DNA from: an uncultured Ruminococcus sp.
GTDB taxonomy: Bacteria; Bacillota; Clostridia; Oscillospirales; Acutalibacteraceae
DNA length: 64,000 nucleotides
Reading direction: 5' to 3'
Assembly (NCBI GenBank): GCA_934476515.1
Contig: CAKSNZ010000008.1
Coordinates: 7,348 to 71,347, forward strand
Shown here: piece after piece, positions 52,293 to 62,299 of the stretch
How the letters are laid out: every line of letters starts with the position of its first letter
Position numbering within the stretch: the first letter of the stretch is position 1
Translations under genes and position numbers: made by a program
Notes under the pieces: generated by a model
Told to the model about the DNA's origin: nothing
The model's input: the letters and a program-made list of their open reading frames with translations, nothing else
The model's database searches: none

Positions 52293-53425
52293 GAAGCATC
52301 GCCCCAATCATTACAGAAAAACATATATCTTTCATACCAACTCAAGTTATATGTAAATACCATTTGATAAATAAAATACGCAACAAAACAAACAATGCAA
52401 GCGTACTTTATCCACTTATACCTTTCCCGTTTTACTATATCATTAATATTCCATACCAAAAGTATTACGTTAAACAATTCAAAATACAGATTTAATCTTG
52501 CATATACTGCTGATAATAGTCCGATTAACGTACACATTGCACATAGTAAAGACATATTAAACACAATATCATAGTATTTATATTTACCTATCATATTTTT
52601 TCTATTTAAAAATGAAACCATAATAGGTACAGACATAACTGCTACCCTAATAATATTAATACTGTAATTAAACTCCGATGTATTATACTTTTCACCATAG
52701 TCAGTATTTTCAACAAAAAGATTATTCATAAATGAACCGGTTACAGGATATGTAACAAGAAGAAATAAACCTATAACCAACATAATTTTTGTAAATTTTC
52801 CCCAGGCAGGTTTATTCGCTATAAAATACACAACTATAAAGATATATGCCGAAGTGTGAATCTGGGCTGCAAGAATAACTATAGGAATATATAAATACCA
52901 TTTCCTTTTATATAACAACGAGAAAGCCATAAGCATTATTGCACAAGCCAAGTATTGTCTTAAACCATTCATGGAATGTTCCCAACAACCGGACAATACA
53001 AATAACAAAAATGCAAATTTTAAATCACCACTATAATTAAAATAAAAATACAGTATAGGAACTATAGTTATGAATGAAACAATTTCAATAAATACTCTTG
53101 GTTCAGTTGATATATACTGTCTTATGAAAACTTTTATTAAAAGAAATAGATGTTCTTGTCCAAGTTTAAATTCGGACAAGACTTCAGACACTGTTACATC
53201 AATATTATTAAATGAATCTATATAAGCATTTGTGTCACCAAACACAAATCTCTGTCCTGTTACATACGCAAAAATCACTACCCCTATAATAAAGAAAAAT
53301 GTTTGGGTATCTCTATTTATATCTATTTCCGTATTAACTGTAATACCTTTAGAGGTTACTGTTTTTCTTTTTCCTAATGCAAAAATTAGATATACAAGTA
53401 AAGTAGTTAAAACAAAAACACTCAT
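52283..53425 (-). CDS. EpsG-family exopolysaccharide polymerase
   Basis: A 380-aa membrane protein with about ten segments. Features of the EpsG/Wzy group include GQRFVFGDTNAYI near residue 63, the SGCWEHSMNGLRQYLA region near residue 143 and AQIHTSAYIF near residue 185. It would join flipped repeat units on the outer face of the membrane, together with the Wzx flippase. It begins directly after the upstream GT2 stop (TAAATG). Confidence 0.85.
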   Translation of the reverse strand: MSVFVLTTLLVYLIFALGKRKTVTSKGITVNTEIDINRDTQTFFFIIGVVIFAYVTGQRFVFGDTNAYIDSFNNIDVTVSEVLSEFKLGQEHLFLLIKVFIRQYISTEPRVFIEIVSFITIVPILYFYFNYSGDLKFAFLLFVLSGCWEHSMNGLRQYLACAIMLMAFSLLYKRKWYLYIPIVILAAQIHTSAYIFIVVYFIANKPAWGKFTKIMLVIGLFLLVTYPVTGSFMNNLFVENTDYGEKYNTSEFNYSINIIRVAVMSVPIMVSFLNRKNMIGKYKYYDIVFNMSLLCAMCTLIGLLSAVYARLNLYFELFNVILLVWNINDIVKRERYKWIKYACIVCFVAYFIYQMVFTYNLSWYERYMFFCNDWGDASWI

Positions 53426-54355
53426 TTACTTAATTCCTTCTACTTTCATATATGAATCCTTAGATTTCTTAACCACTAAACATTTTAAACACCAACCGAG
53501 TGGTAAGCTTACTACTGTTAAAAATTTTTCCGGTGATTCCTTAATGAAATTTTTATTTTTAGCAATTAATGAACTAGACACATAATGAATACAAGCCTTA
53601 AATTTCTGCTTTATATTAATACTATGTTTCATTTGTTCTTTTCTCCAAAAAGCAAAACCTTTTGGATTATTGATATATTGCCTATACATATTTGTACTTG
53701 AACCATCCATTTGATAATCAACAATACAAACGCATTTATTAAGTATCTTAATTTCATATTTTTCATCTATTAAATGATACTTATATGCCAAAGCAACATA
53801 CTTTTCATTATCAAAAACAGGATACGGTGGTGTTTGTTTAATTATATCAGTTCTGTAAATTAACTTTTTATCGCCAAATCCACCATTATTATAATATCCC
53901 ATCAAGGTTGTACTATCTTTATCAGGTAAATTTTTACCAATTACGCTCTTAGTTGAGTCTGCATAATCAAGTGCAATAATTCCTGCATAACCTCTATTTC
54001 TGTTTTCACTCCAACAATTCTCTATTAATTCAATGGCATCATCAGGCATATAGTCATCAGAATCAATACAGACATTTAACTCTGTATCTATATTTTCATA
54101 TGCAACATTATGTGCTGTATGCATTCCACCATTTTTCTTATGTATATACTTAATTTCAAAACCATTATCTTTTTTTAGCCACTCTTTAATAGTATCATAA
54201 GGATTGTCGGTAGAACCATCATCAATAATCATCCAAACAAAATTTTTGCTTGTTTGTCTGCACATACTTTCATATGTTCTTTTTAATGTATTTATTCGAT
54301 TATATAAAGGTGTAAAAACCGTAATCAACGGTTTATCAATGTTTATTGTACTCAT
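53426..54355 (-). CDS. GT2 family glycosyltransferase
   Basis: A 309-aa GT-A enzyme with ITVFTPLYNRINTLK at the N-terminus, MIIDDGSTDNPYDT near residue 41 and the metal motif VCIDSDDYMPDD near residue 94. KNGGMHTAHNVAYEN near residue 74 is the donor-loop region. It overlaps the upstream GT4 gene by 20 bp, which implies translational coupling. Sugar specificity unknown. Confidence 0.9.
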   Translation of the reverse strand: MSTINIDKPLITVFTPLYNRINTLKRTYESMCRQTSKNFVWMIIDDGSTDNPYDTIKEWLKKDNGFEIKYIHKKNGGMHTAHNVAYENIDTELNVCIDSDDYMPDDAIELIENCWSENRNRGYAGIIALDYADSTKSVIGKNLPDKDSTTLMGYYNNGGFGDKKLIYRTDIIKQTPPYPVFDNEKYVALAYKYHLIDEKYEIKILNKCVCIVDYQMDGSSTNMYRQYINNPKGFAFWRKEQMKHSINIKQKFKACIHYVSSSLIAKNKNFIKESPEKFLTVVSLPLGWCLKCLVVKKSKDSYMKVEGIK

Positions 54356-55439
54356 TCAAATAAAACTCCTGAAGCCACATAGCATTTTTTTCAATATCAA
54401 AGTTTGCTTTTTCCACACTGTCAAGCATATTTTTCTTACTATAAGCACCCTTAAAGGCAATAAGTTTATCTGCCCAAACTTTAGGGTTTGCGTCAATAGA
54501 CAACATTTCTACATTATCAGTAATAATACACTCTTTAGAAATAGTATCAGAAATAACAGATTTCACACCGGTAGCTTGCATTTCCACCATTGCTACAGAC
54601 AAACCTTCAAACAAAGATGGAAAACAAAAAACATCAAAACACTGTGCAATTTCATTAACATTAGGAACAACACCTGTAAAAACAACTGAATCTGATATAT
54701 TCAAATCGTCAATTTTTTTCTTTATATTTTTCTTCAAATCACCATCACCAACTAATACTAGTTTAGCTGAAGGCTCAATTTTTAATAACTCATTAAAAAT
54801 ATCAATTAAGTAAGTGTGATTTTTCTGTGAATTGAATCTACCTACATGACCAACAACAAAATCATTTCCTAAATTATACTTTTCTCTTACTGACTTAGCT
54901 ATTTGCTCATTATAAATATATTGTTTTGTATCTATAGCATTATTCATAACATGAATATCATTGCTAAACTTATTTCCGAACATCCATATTCCGGAATTTT
55001 TAGAACAAGCAAACAGATAATCTGCATATTTATGAATACTTCTCTTATATATTAACTTAAGTGGGTAGTTCTTATCTTTTGGTTGGTTACTATTATGAGA
55101 ATGTGCTATTGTTAAAGGCACACCATATTTTTTAGCATATTTCAATGGAATAGCAGACATACAATCAATATGAGAATGTACAATTTTATATTCTTTATGT
55201 TGAGCAAAAAATGACTCTAATGCATTAAGATATGTTTTGCTAAAAGGATTAAGATTAGGAAGTCTGTATATTCTTCCACCTAAAGATAATATTTCAGCAT
55301 CGTAATCTGCTTCAAAATCTCTGTGACATAAAAAATCAAACTGTACTTTGCTTCTATCAATATTTCTATAGTAGTTCATTAACATAGTTTCAAGTCCACC
55401 ACGACCCATATATGTAACCACATGTAAAACTCTCACCAT
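54336..55439 (-). CDS. GT4 family glycosyltransferase (EpsF-like)
   Basis: A 367-aa retaining GT-B enzyme. It has VTYMGRGGLETMLMNYYRNI at residues 7-26, FDFLCHR near 37, GHVGRFNSQKNH near 200, and the E-x7-E motif FEGLSVAMVEMQATG near 279. It resembles Bacillus EpsF-type enzymes. The longer frame to 55466 has no ribosome site, while AGGTG sits 7 nt before the ATG at 55439. Sugar specificity unknown. Confidence 0.9.
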   Translation of the reverse strand: MVRVLHVVTYMGRGGLETMLMNYYRNIDRSKVQFDFLCHRDFEADYDAEILSLGGRIYRLPNLNPFSKTYLNALESFFAQHKEYKIVHSHIDCMSAIPLKYAKKYGVPLTIAHSHNSNQPKDKNYPLKLIYKRSIHKYADYLFACSKNSGIWMFGNKFSNDIHVMNNAIDTKQYIYNEQIAKSVREKYNLGNDFVVGHVGRFNSQKNHTYLIDIFNELLKIEPSAKLVLVGDGDLKKNIKKKIDDLNISDSVVFTGVVPNVNEIAQCFDVFCFPSLFEGLSVAMVEMQATGVKSVISDTISKECIITDNVEMLSIDANPKVWADKLIAFKGAYSKKNMLDSVEKANFDIEKNAMWLQEFYLNEYNKH

Positions 55440-55449
55440 ACTAACACAC

Positions 55450-56541
55450 CTACAAACCAATAACACTTATCGTCTCATTGACAACATCATTTTTATCAAA
55501 ATTATCTTCCATATGCTTACGGGCAAGTTTACCCATTTCAACTTTTTGTTCATAAGGAAGATTTATAAATTCTTTCATTTTCATATACAAGTCTTCTTTA
55601 TCCTGTACCTTTACAAGATAACCACTTTTCTTATCCACAACTGCTTCCTTACAGCCATGAATATCACTTGTAATAATAGGCCTACCAACTGATGCACTTT
55701 CAAGCAAAGTATTTGCCATTCCTTCGTGATAGCTAGGTAGCACCACACAATTTGACTCTTGAATAAAAGGCACAACATTCTTTTGAAAGCCAAAATACTT
55801 TATTAAACCCTTGGACTGAAGTTCTTTTACCTTTTCTTCATATTCATCTTCATAAATTCCAATGAAATTAAACTGAAGATTGTTATATTCTTTTCTTAAT
55901 TTTTCAATGGCATAAAATAATTCATCTACACCTTTTTCTTTCATAATTCGTGCAAAGAATAAAAAAATTATCTTATCTTCATCATTCGGATAAGGTGTAA
56001 AAGCAAATTTCTCAAGATTTACACCAGCACCATTGAGTACATAGGTCTGACTAGGCTTAAACAACTTCATATTAAGAACAGTCTGTTCATTACCTTTATT
56101 CTCAAAAAACACTTTCTCAGCTTTATTCATAGAATACTTGTACATTTTTGAAGTAACAAATCTCAGTAATCCACCGTTATTAAATGCCGAACCTAGTCCG
56201 GTTACATTACAATAACAAGGAATTTTCTGAGATTTACAAGCCCAAGCACCATAAATATTACACTTAATTGTATATGTAATAACCTTATCAGGTTTTTCTT
56301 CTTTTAATAGTCTTTTATACTCACTAATAAGTTTTAAGTCTTCAATAGGGTTAATTGCTCGTCTGTCCATATTCTTTACATAGACAAGTCTTGCACCAAA
56401 GGAACGCAATTCATCCATATATTCCTTACTATCTTCCGGTAAAGAAATAATAACCTCATGGGACTCAGACAACTTCTGTATTAGCTCTCTACGAAAAACT
56501 CTCAATGTTAAATAATGATTAGCAAGAATTAAAATTTTCAT
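55450..56541 (-). CDS. GT4 family glycosyltransferase (second sugar of the repeat)
   Basis: A 363-aa retaining GT-B enzyme with ILANHYLTLRVFRREL at the N-terminus, CNVTGLGSAFNNGGLLR near residue 110, and the E-x7-E motif HEGMANTLLESASVG near 268. This branch is usually encoded next to the priming sugar transferase and adds the second residue of the repeat unit. Here it overlaps the priming transferase stop by 4 bp (ATGA). Confidence 0.9.
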   Translation of the reverse strand: MKILILANHYLTLRVFRRELIQKLSESHEVIISLPEDSKEYMDELRSFGARLVYVKNMDRRAINPIEDLKLISEYKRLLKEEKPDKVITYTIKCNIYGAWACKSQKIPCYCNVTGLGSAFNNGGLLRFVTSKMYKYSMNKAEKVFFENKGNEQTVLNMKLFKPSQTYVLNGAGVNLEKFAFTPYPNDEDKIIFLFFARIMKEKGVDELFYAIEKLRKEYNNLQFNFIGIYEDEYEEKVKELQSKGLIKYFGFQKNVVPFIQESNCVVLPSYHEGMANTLLESASVGRPIITSDIHGCKEAVVDKKSGYLVKVQDKEDLYMKMKEFINLPYEQKVEMGKLARKHMEDNFDKNDVVNETISVIGL

Positions 56542-57200
56542 ACAGCTGTTGTTTCCTCTACCTTTTCATCAATCTCATTTTGAGTCATTTGACCTGTGCC
56601 ACCCTCTACAACACCGTCATGCTTAAATACACTGACAACTGTCACAAACAGACATTTAACATCAAACCAAAAACTTAATTTATCGTAATAAACCTTATCC
56701 ATCTGTACCTTAGCAGGAATCGACAATTCATCCCTACCATTAATCTGTGCCCAACCGGTAAGCCCCGGTTTTAAAGAATTAATATTATATTCATCTCTTT
56801 CAGCAATAAGGTCATCTTGATTCCATAAAGCAGGTCTTGGACCTATAACAGACATATCTCCTTTAAATATATTAAAAATCTGAGGAAGTTCATCAAGACT
56901 GGTTTTTCTTAAGAATTTGCCAACTTTAGTTATATATTGATCCGGATTTTCCAATAAGTGTGTTGGACAATCCTTAGGGGTGTCAACCCTCATTGTACGA
57001 AATTTTAAAATATTAAAATAATTTTTATTCTTACCAACTCTCTTTTGCTTAAAGAAAATCGGTCCTTTGCTCGTACACTTAATTACAACACAAATTGGTA
57101 AATATATAATTGACAAAAATACAATAGCCATAAAAGAACAAATTATATCAATCACACGCTTTACAACCTTATTGTAAAATGAATTTTCTCTGTCCTTCAT
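56538..57200 (-). CDS. Undecaprenyl-phosphate sugar phosphotransferase (priming enzyme)
   Basis: Polyprenyl-phosphate hexose-1-phosphate transferase of the bacterial sugar transferase family, the monotopic PglC/EpsL/WcaJ-C type. It starts the exopolysaccharide repeat on undecaprenyl phosphate. It is 220 aa with one membrane-inserting helix near residues 12-38. Motifs are KFRTMRVD near 75, the catalytic Asp-Glu in TSLDELPQ near 107, SVIGPRP near 124, and PGLTGWAQINGR near 153. ATG at 57200, with TAGGTGA upstream, is preferred over the ATG at 57218. First gene of the 18-gene operon. The sugar attached is unknown. Confidence 0.93.
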   Translation of the reverse strand: MKDRENSFYNKVVKRVIDIICSFMAIVFLSIIYLPICVVIKCTSKGPIFFKQKRVGKNKNYFNILKFRTMRVDTPKDCPTHLLENPDQYITKVGKFLRKTSLDELPQIFNIFKGDMSVIGPRPALWNQDDLIAERDEYNINSLKPGLTGWAQINGRDELSIPAKVQMDKVYYDKLSFWFDVKCLFVTVVSVFKHDGVVEGGTGQMTQNEIDEKVEETTAV

Positions 57201-57262
57201 AAATTCACCTACAAACATTAAATCTCATTAATACATACAATAACACATAATAATATGGGATT

Positions 57263-57291
57263 ATTATATCACACAATACCTCTAATTTCAA
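57263..57291 (-). promoter_or_regulatory. Sigma-A promoter of the exopolysaccharide operon
   Basis: TTGAAA, 17 bp, TATAAT on the minus strand, about 60 bp before the priming transferase. No other convincing promoter was seen inside the 17.5-kb operon. Confidence 0.75.
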
Positions 57292-57293
57292 CA

Positions 57294-57326
57294 CAGTATA
57301 ACGATTCGTTATACTGTATAACGATT
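57294..57326. promoter_or_regulatory. Operator-like repeats upstream of the exopolysaccharide promoter
   Basis: A perfect inverted repeat CAGTATAACG-ATT-CGTTATACTG (57294-57316). A further direct copy of GTATAACGATT begins exactly 20 bp after the first (57296 and 57316). The array abuts the -35 box of the promoter, 2 bp away. Three half-sites on one helical face suggest a cooperative regulator. Confidence 0.6.
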
Positions 57327-57473
57327 TATGTGTATATTATTCTTTAATTTCGCACACTAATTTTATTGTTATTAAAATTAATTGTTAGAATAAGCTAAAT
57401 GTTACTGTAATTATATTAATATGCAGTATAATTTCAGTTTGCACCAACTTTACAACTCATTATTAAAAACTAT

Positions 57474-57505
57474 AAAAAATAGCCCCTAACATCAGTTAAG
57501 AGCTA
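57474..57505 (-). terminator. Terminator of the acyltransferase gene
   Basis: TAGCTCTTAAC, loop TGAT, GTTAGGGGCTA with G-U pairing, then TTTTTTATAG on the minus strand. It lies in the 314-bp gap 57201-57514. The gap also holds the exopolysaccharide promoter and operator, and is otherwise AT-rich without further features. Confidence 0.88.
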
Positions 57506-57514
57506 CAATATATT

Positions 57515-58573
57515 TTATTTATTCCTATAAATTAAGTTATTCCATTTCTCCTTTATATTAAATTTCTTTTCAAGTAATGACCATAAGAAATCATAAACCA
57601 TTGCACCAACACAAGAAATGATAAAAGCTAAAATAGTAACAATAGCAATATAAACAATATAATTACCGGTTACGCTAGGAATAAACTTTTCCAATAGTTT
57701 TAATAATACAATATACACTTTTGTATGTAAAAGATATATTACATATGTATATCCGGATAATTTTCCTAAATTAGTTTTTATTTTTATTCCACCAAACGCA
57801 ATAAATACGCATATTGACGCAATTATAATTAATGGTGAAAACCAATTACTATATGCATCTATACTAAATCTTGAAAAACCGGTTATTCCTCTGTACAAAA
57901 ACAACAAAGCATAACTAACAATAGCAAAAATAAAATACAATCCCTTAAATTTTATTCTAGACATATTTTCATAGATTACATTACCTACCAAGAAATAGCC
58001 TACAAAAGAAAAAATAATGCCAAATGACCATGATACAGAATATGTAGAAGTTAATTGTGAAATCATTGCAACTAAAAGCCACACGAAAGAACCTATTGTA
58101 TAACACTTTTTACTTATAGTATTTTTTATTCTTATAATTATAGGTACAAGAAAATACAAACCGGCAAGCATAAACATAAACCAATAATTATTGAAATTTC
58201 CTTTCAATAATGATAAAACAGGCTCTGCTAAACCGGCGCCTTTCAATACTGCACTTACTTCCGAAATTATTAACATTAAAAATGAAAATATAATTAACGG
58301 TATTCCTATTTTATAAAAAGATTTTGCATAAAAGTGTTTATAGTCTGCATTCTTTTCATTATTTAAAATAAACGCACCGGAAAGCATAACAAAACATGGA
58401 ACACTAAATCTGGTAATAATATTAATCAAACTGCAAATATTAAATCCAACTAATGATATGTTGTTGCTATTAGCAACAGTTGCATTTACATGTATAAGCA
58501 CAACCGAAATAGTTGATATTATCCTTAACAAATCAAAATTACTTTGCCTACTTTTTATTATTTTATCACCCAT
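57515..58573 (-). CDS. Membrane acyltransferase 3 family protein
   Basis: A 352-aa integral membrane O-acyltransferase (OafA/WecH-like) with about ten segments. The N-terminal FDLLRIISTISVVLIHVNA (residues 14-32) carries the catalytic-type His, and RFSVPCFVMLSGAFI near residue 56 is conserved. Such enzymes acetylate or succinylate surface sugars. The gene lies immediately upstream of the exopolysaccharide operon but has its own promoter and terminator. A role in modifying that polymer is likely but inferred. AT-rich like the polysaccharide genes. Confidence 0.88.
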   Translation of the reverse strand: MGDKIIKSRQSNFDLLRIISTISVVLIHVNATVANSNNISLVGFNICSLINIITRFSVPCFVMLSGAFILNNEKNADYKHFYAKSFYKIGIPLIIFSFLMLIISEVSAVLKGAGLAEPVLSLLKGNFNNYWFMFMLAGLYFLVPIIIRIKNTISKKCYTIGSFVWLLVAMISQLTSTYSVSWSFGIIFSFVGYFLVGNVIYENMSRIKFKGLYFIFAIVSYALLFLYRGITGFSRFSIDAYSNWFSPLIIIASICVFIAFGGIKIKTNLGKLSGYTYVIYLLHTKVYIVLLKLLEKFIPSVTGNYIVYIAIVTILAFIISCVGAMVYDFLWSLLEKKFNIKEKWNNLIYRNK

Positions 58574-58602
58574 AAAGTTGCCCCTTAATACAATATGTTA
58601 CC

Positions 58603-58632
58603 ATCATAACATATATAAATTCATTAATTCAA
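58603..58632 (-). promoter_or_regulatory. Sigma-A promoter of the acyltransferase gene
   Basis: TTGAAT, 18 bp, TATGAT on the minus strand, about 30 bp before the start codon. Confidence 0.5.
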
Positions 58633-58662
58633 GTAATTTATTTATTTTTCTACACAAAAGCC

Positions 58663-58693
58663 AATCCCCCACTGACTAAGTCAATGGGGGATT
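58663..58693 (-). terminator. Long perfect hairpin downstream of clpC (terminator or IS200/IS605-type end)
   Basis: On the minus strand AATCCCCCATTGAC, loop TTA, GTCAGTGGGGGATT pairs along its whole length with one G-U. The tail is GGCTTTTGTG. It may end the clpC operon, 117 bp downstream of the stop. The shape and GACTTAGTC tip also recall the subterminal hairpins of IS200/IS605 elements; no transposase is present. Confidence 0.55.
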
Positions 58694-58742
58694 TAGTATA
58701 TATTAAGGATTAGGGAATAACAGTAAATTCTACTGTGCTGAT

Positions 58743-58792
58743 GCTAGTGATAATTTAGGTGGATAGCAAATCAATTTTAAATTACCACTAGC
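58743..58792 (-). repeat. Imperfect hairpin directly after clpC
   Basis: GCTAGTGGTAATTT and AAATTATCACTAGC (13 of 14 paired) around a 22-nt loop, 18 bp beyond the clpC stop. No U-run follows, so it is probably an mRNA 3'-end structure rather than a terminator by itself. Confidence 0.5.
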
Positions 58793-58809
58793 TATGCACT
58801 ATATTAAAA

Positions 58810-61266
58810 TTACTCAAAAGTAAAGGCATTATCCTTGAAGTCACAAGTAATCTTGTTATCCTTGGATACTTTACCTTCAAGCATTTGTTCAGAAAGGGCA
58901 TCTTCAATCTTAGTTGTGATTGCTCTTCTTAGTGGTCTTGCACCGTAATCAGGGTCGTAACCTTCCTTAGCAATTTCCTTAACTGCTGTATCTGTGAAAG
59001 TAATATCAACACCAAGACCATGTAGTCTCTTCTTTAGAGTATCAAGCATCTTACCGGCAATTTGTTCAATATCCTTCTGATTTAGCTTGTTGAATACAAT
59101 AATGTCATCAACACGGTTTAGGAATTCCGGTCTGAACATACTCTTTAGTTCATCAATAACCTTAGTCTTAACTTCTTCAAAAGAATTTTCCTTTTCTTTT
59201 TCTGATGAGAAGCCTAGGGAACTGTTCTGATGATCTGTAATAATTCTAGCACCAACATTACTTGTCATAATGATAACAGTGTTCTTAAAGTCAACTGTTC
59301 TGCCTTGGCTATCTGTTAGACGACCATCTTCAAGAATCTGTAGCAAGATGTTAAATACATCAGGGTGAGCCTTTTCGATTTCATCAAACAAGATAACTGA
59401 ATATGGTTTACGACGAACCTTATCTGTTAGATAACCACCTTCATCGTAACCAACATATCCTGGAGGTGAACCGATTAGTTTGCTGACTGTGTGCTTTTCC
59501 ATATATTCAGACATATCAAGTCTAATCATAGCGTTTTCGTCACCAAACATAACCTCTGCAAGTGACTTACAAAGTTCTGTTTTACCTACACCTGTTGGGC
59601 CTAGGAAGATAAATGAACCTACAGGACGCTTAGGGTCTTTTAGACCTACTCTACCTCTTCTGATAGCTCTGCTGATTGCTGAAACTGCTTCATCCTGACC
59701 GATAACTCTCTTGTGAAGAATTTCTTCCATCTTTAGTAATCTTTCAGACTCTTCCTGAGTTAGCTGTACAACAGGTACACCTGTCCAGTCAGAAACAATC
59801 TTTGCAATATCTTCGGCAGTAACTTCTCCACCTTGCTGATTATCTTTGTGCCACTTTTCCTTTTCAGTATTTAACTTTTCGTCAAGTGACTTTTGTTCAT
59901 CTCTTAGCTTTGCAGCTTTTTCAAAGTTTTGAGATGCAACTGCTGCTTCCTTTTCCTTTTCAAGTTCCTTAATCTTATCTTCAATAGACTTAACATCGGT
60001 AGGCATTGTCATACCTTCAAGTCTTACTCTTGAAGCTGATTCATCAATAAGGTCAATTGCCTTATCAGGTAGGAAACGGTCTGCAATATATCTTGAAGAT
60101 AGCTTTACTGCTGCCTCAATAGCCTCATCGGTAATCTTTACCTTATGGTGAGCCTCATATCTGTCTCTTAAACCTTTAAGGATTTGTATAGCCTCATCTT
60201 CACTTGGTTCACCAACCTTAACAGGTTGAAATCTTCTTTCCAGAGCTGCATCTTTTTCAATGTACTTCTTGTATTCATTGATAGTTGTTGCACCAAGTAC
60301 CTGGAAGTCACCTCTAGCTAGAGAAGGCTTTAGAATATTAGCAGCATCTGTTGAGCCTTCTGCTGAACCTGCACCGATAATTGTGTGTAGTTCATCAATG
60401 AATAGGATAACATTGTTAGTATTCTTTACTTCTTCAATGATACCCTTAATTCTCTCTTCAAAGTCACCTCTGTACTTTGCACCGGCAATCATTGAGTTAA
60501 GGTCAAGAGCAATAATTCTCTTATCCTTTAGAATTTCCGGTACTTCACCATTGGCAATCTTTAGAGCAAGGCCTTCGGCAACTGCTGTTTTACCTACACC
60601 GGGTTCACCGATTAGAACAGGGTTGTTCTTTGTTCTACGGCAAAGGATTTGTACTACTCTCTGAATTTCTTCAGTTCTGCCAATAACAGGGTCAATCTCA
60701 CCCTTTCTTGCAGCCTCTGTTAAATCTCTGCCATAAGTATCAAGAGCCTTAGTAGAACCGTTGCCACCCATACCTTGACCGTCAGCACCCATACCATTCA
60801 TAGACTGGAAGTTATCTTCACCATTGCCTAGGTTTAGTGAGTTGCTGATTTCTCTCACAATATTATCGGTATTAGCACCAAGCTCTCTTAAAAATCTTAC
60901 TGAGTAACTGTCGTTATCAGATAGAATTGCAAGTAGTAAATGTTCTGTACCAACAAAGTTGTTGCCAATTCTGTTAGCAATATATACAGCCTTTTGCATA
61001 ACTCTCTTTAGTCTAGGAGTAAAGTCTTCAATAGAAAGAACACTCTTTGAACCTACACCGATTGTGTGTTCAATTGCGTTTCTAAGGTCAGTTTCTTTTA
61101 CACCTGATTGAGAAAGGATAGTTGATGCAAAACCCTCTTTATCCTGTGTAAGTGCAAGTAGCAAATGTTCTGTACCTACATATGTGTGGCCTAGTTCAGA
61201 TGCTACCTTAATTGCACCGTTTAGTGCATCATTAGCTTTTTGTGTGAAACCTTTGAAGTTATACAT
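58810..61266 (-). CDS. clpC: ATP-dependent Clp protease ATPase subunit ClpC
   Basis: HSP100 unfoldase that feeds proteins to ClpP, including arginine-phosphorylated substrates marked by McsB. It is 818 aa. Two Clp-N repeats lie at 1-145, the first AAA+ domain has Walker A GEPGVGKT near residue 218, a UVR-like middle segment ([16 protein letters not shown]) lies near residue 420, and the second AAA+ domain has Walker A GPTGVGKT near residue 550, with a C-terminal D2-small domain. The ATG at 61266 follows AAGG at 8 nt; the GTG at 61275 lies in the ribosome site. Last gene of the ctsR operon. Confidence 0.97.
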   Translation of the reverse strand: MYNFKGFTQKANDALNGAIKVASELGHTYVGTEHLLLALTQDKEGFASTILSQSGVKETDLRNAIEHTIGVGSKSVLSIEDFTPRLKRVMQKAVYIANRIGNNFVGTEHLLLAILSDNDSYSVRFLRELGANTDNIVREISNSLNLGNGEDNFQSMNGMGADGQGMGGNGSTKALDTYGRDLTEAARKGEIDPVIGRTEEIQRVVQILCRRTKNNPVLIGEPGVGKTAVAEGLALKIANGEVPEILKDKRIIALDLNSMIAGAKYRGDFEERIKGIIEEVKNTNNVILFIDELHTIIGAGSAEGSTDAANILKPSLARGDFQVLGATTINEYKKYIEKDAALERRFQPVKVGEPSEDEAIQILKGLRDRYEAHHKVKITDEAIEAAVKLSSRYIADRFLPDKAIDLIDESASRVRLEGMTMPTDVKSIEDKIKELEKEKEAAVASQNFEKAAKLRDEQKSLDEKLNTEKEKWHKDNQQGGEVTAEDIAKIVSDWTGVPVVQLTQEESERLLKMEEILHKRVIGQDEAVSAISRAIRRGRVGLKDPKRPVGSFIFLGPTGVGKTELCKSLAEVMFGDENAMIRLDMSEYMEKHTVSKLIGSPPGYVGYDEGGYLTDKVRRKPYSVILFDEIEKAHPDVFNILLQILEDGRLTDSQGRTVDFKNTVIIMTSNVGARIITDHQNSSLGFSSEKEKENSFEEVKTKVIDELKSMFRPEFLNRVDDIIVFNKLNQKDIEQIAGKMLDTLKKRLHGLGVDITFTDTAVKEIAKEGYDPDYGARPLRRAITTKIEDALSEQMLEGKVSKDNKITCDFKDNAFTFE

Positions 61267-61306
61267 AAATAACACCTTCCTTTCGATAAGGAAAGCAAAT
61301 TCCTTA

Positions 61307-62299
61307 TCAGTTTAACTTATTTCTAATATATTCTGCCCTACTAATATCTCTATCTTTTACTGTGATTTGTTCACCTAAAATAGTCATTAGTGTTGCAGGT
61401 TGTATTTCTATTAACAAATCATTAATTGTTTCAATGTTAATATTGTCAATCAACCCGATACTTATGCCAAATCGCACATTTGAAAGTAAGTTTACTGCCT
61501 CTTTGTGGCTCATAATACAAGCTGTCTTTAAAATACCCAATGAACGCATAACCTTGTCTTTGGTTTCAATTGACTTTACCAAAGTTTCTCTTTGCTTTAG
61601 TTCTTGACTAATAAGTTGGTTTGTAATGTTCTTTAGGTTTTCTATTGCTGACTTCTCAGAAATACCAAGGCTAACTTGGTTAGACAGCTGATAAATAGCA
61701 CCCTCTGAGGAAGAACCCTCACCATGTGCTCCACGAATTGTAAGACCTAATTTATTAAGATTATTGGCTAACATATTCATAGCACCTGACTTTTTCAGTG
61801 CCGGTAAATGCAACATTACTGATGCTCTCATACCTGTACCCAAGTTGGTAGGACATTGAGTTAAGTAACCTAACTTTTCATTAAAAGCAAAGTTAAGTTG
61901 CTCATCAAGCAATGTATCTAGCTTGTCAGCTAAGTCATAAGCCTCATCAAGACAAAAACCATTTTCAATAACCTGTAGTCTTATATGGTCCTCTTCGTTC
62001 AGCATAATGGAAACTGTACCGTTGTTAAGTAACAAAACTGCTCTGCCTGAAGTATTGCTGATAAATTCAGGACTTACAAGGTGTTTCTCAACTAAAGAAA
62101 CTTTCATTGTTTCTGACATATTATCAAAATCAATATACTGAAAATCCTTTGCTATAGCTGAGTTACCGTTAATAAGTGCCTTCCTTACCTTTTCATCAAC
62201 TTCAGCTTTGCCTTTGTCACTTAACCTGCAAGGAAAAGGATAATCCTTCAAGTTCCTTGCAAGTCTTATTCTGGTTGATATTACAATATTATTATCCAT
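61307..62299 (-). CDS. mcsB: Protein-arginine kinase
   Basis: Phosphagen-kinase-fold enzyme that phosphorylates arginine residues on misfolded proteins and on CtsR, targeting them to ClpC-ClpP. It is 330 aa. The N-terminal [10 protein letters not shown], the catalytic [15 protein letters not shown] block near residue 150 (with the conserved Cys) and [10 protein letters not shown] near residue 192 are intact. The longer frame is excluded because GGAGGG lies just before the ATG at 62299, which overlaps the mcsA stop by 8 bp. Needs McsA for full activity in Bacillus. Confidence 0.96.
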   Translation of the reverse strand: MDNNIVISTRIRLARNLKDYPFPCRLSDKGKAEVDEKVRKALINGNSAIAKDFQYIDFDNMSETMKVSLVEKHLVSPEFISNTSGRAVLLLNNGTVSIMLNEEDHIRLQVIENGFCLDEAYDLADKLDTLLDEQLNFAFNEKLGYLTQCPTNLGTGMRASVMLHLPALKKSGAMNMLANNLNKLGLTIRGAHGEGSSSEGAIYQLSNQVSLGISEKSAIENLKNITNQLISQELKQRETLVKSIETKDKVMRSLGILKTACIMSHKEAVNLLSNVRFGISIGLIDNINIETINDLLIEIQPATLMTILGEQITVKDRDISRAEYIRNKLN

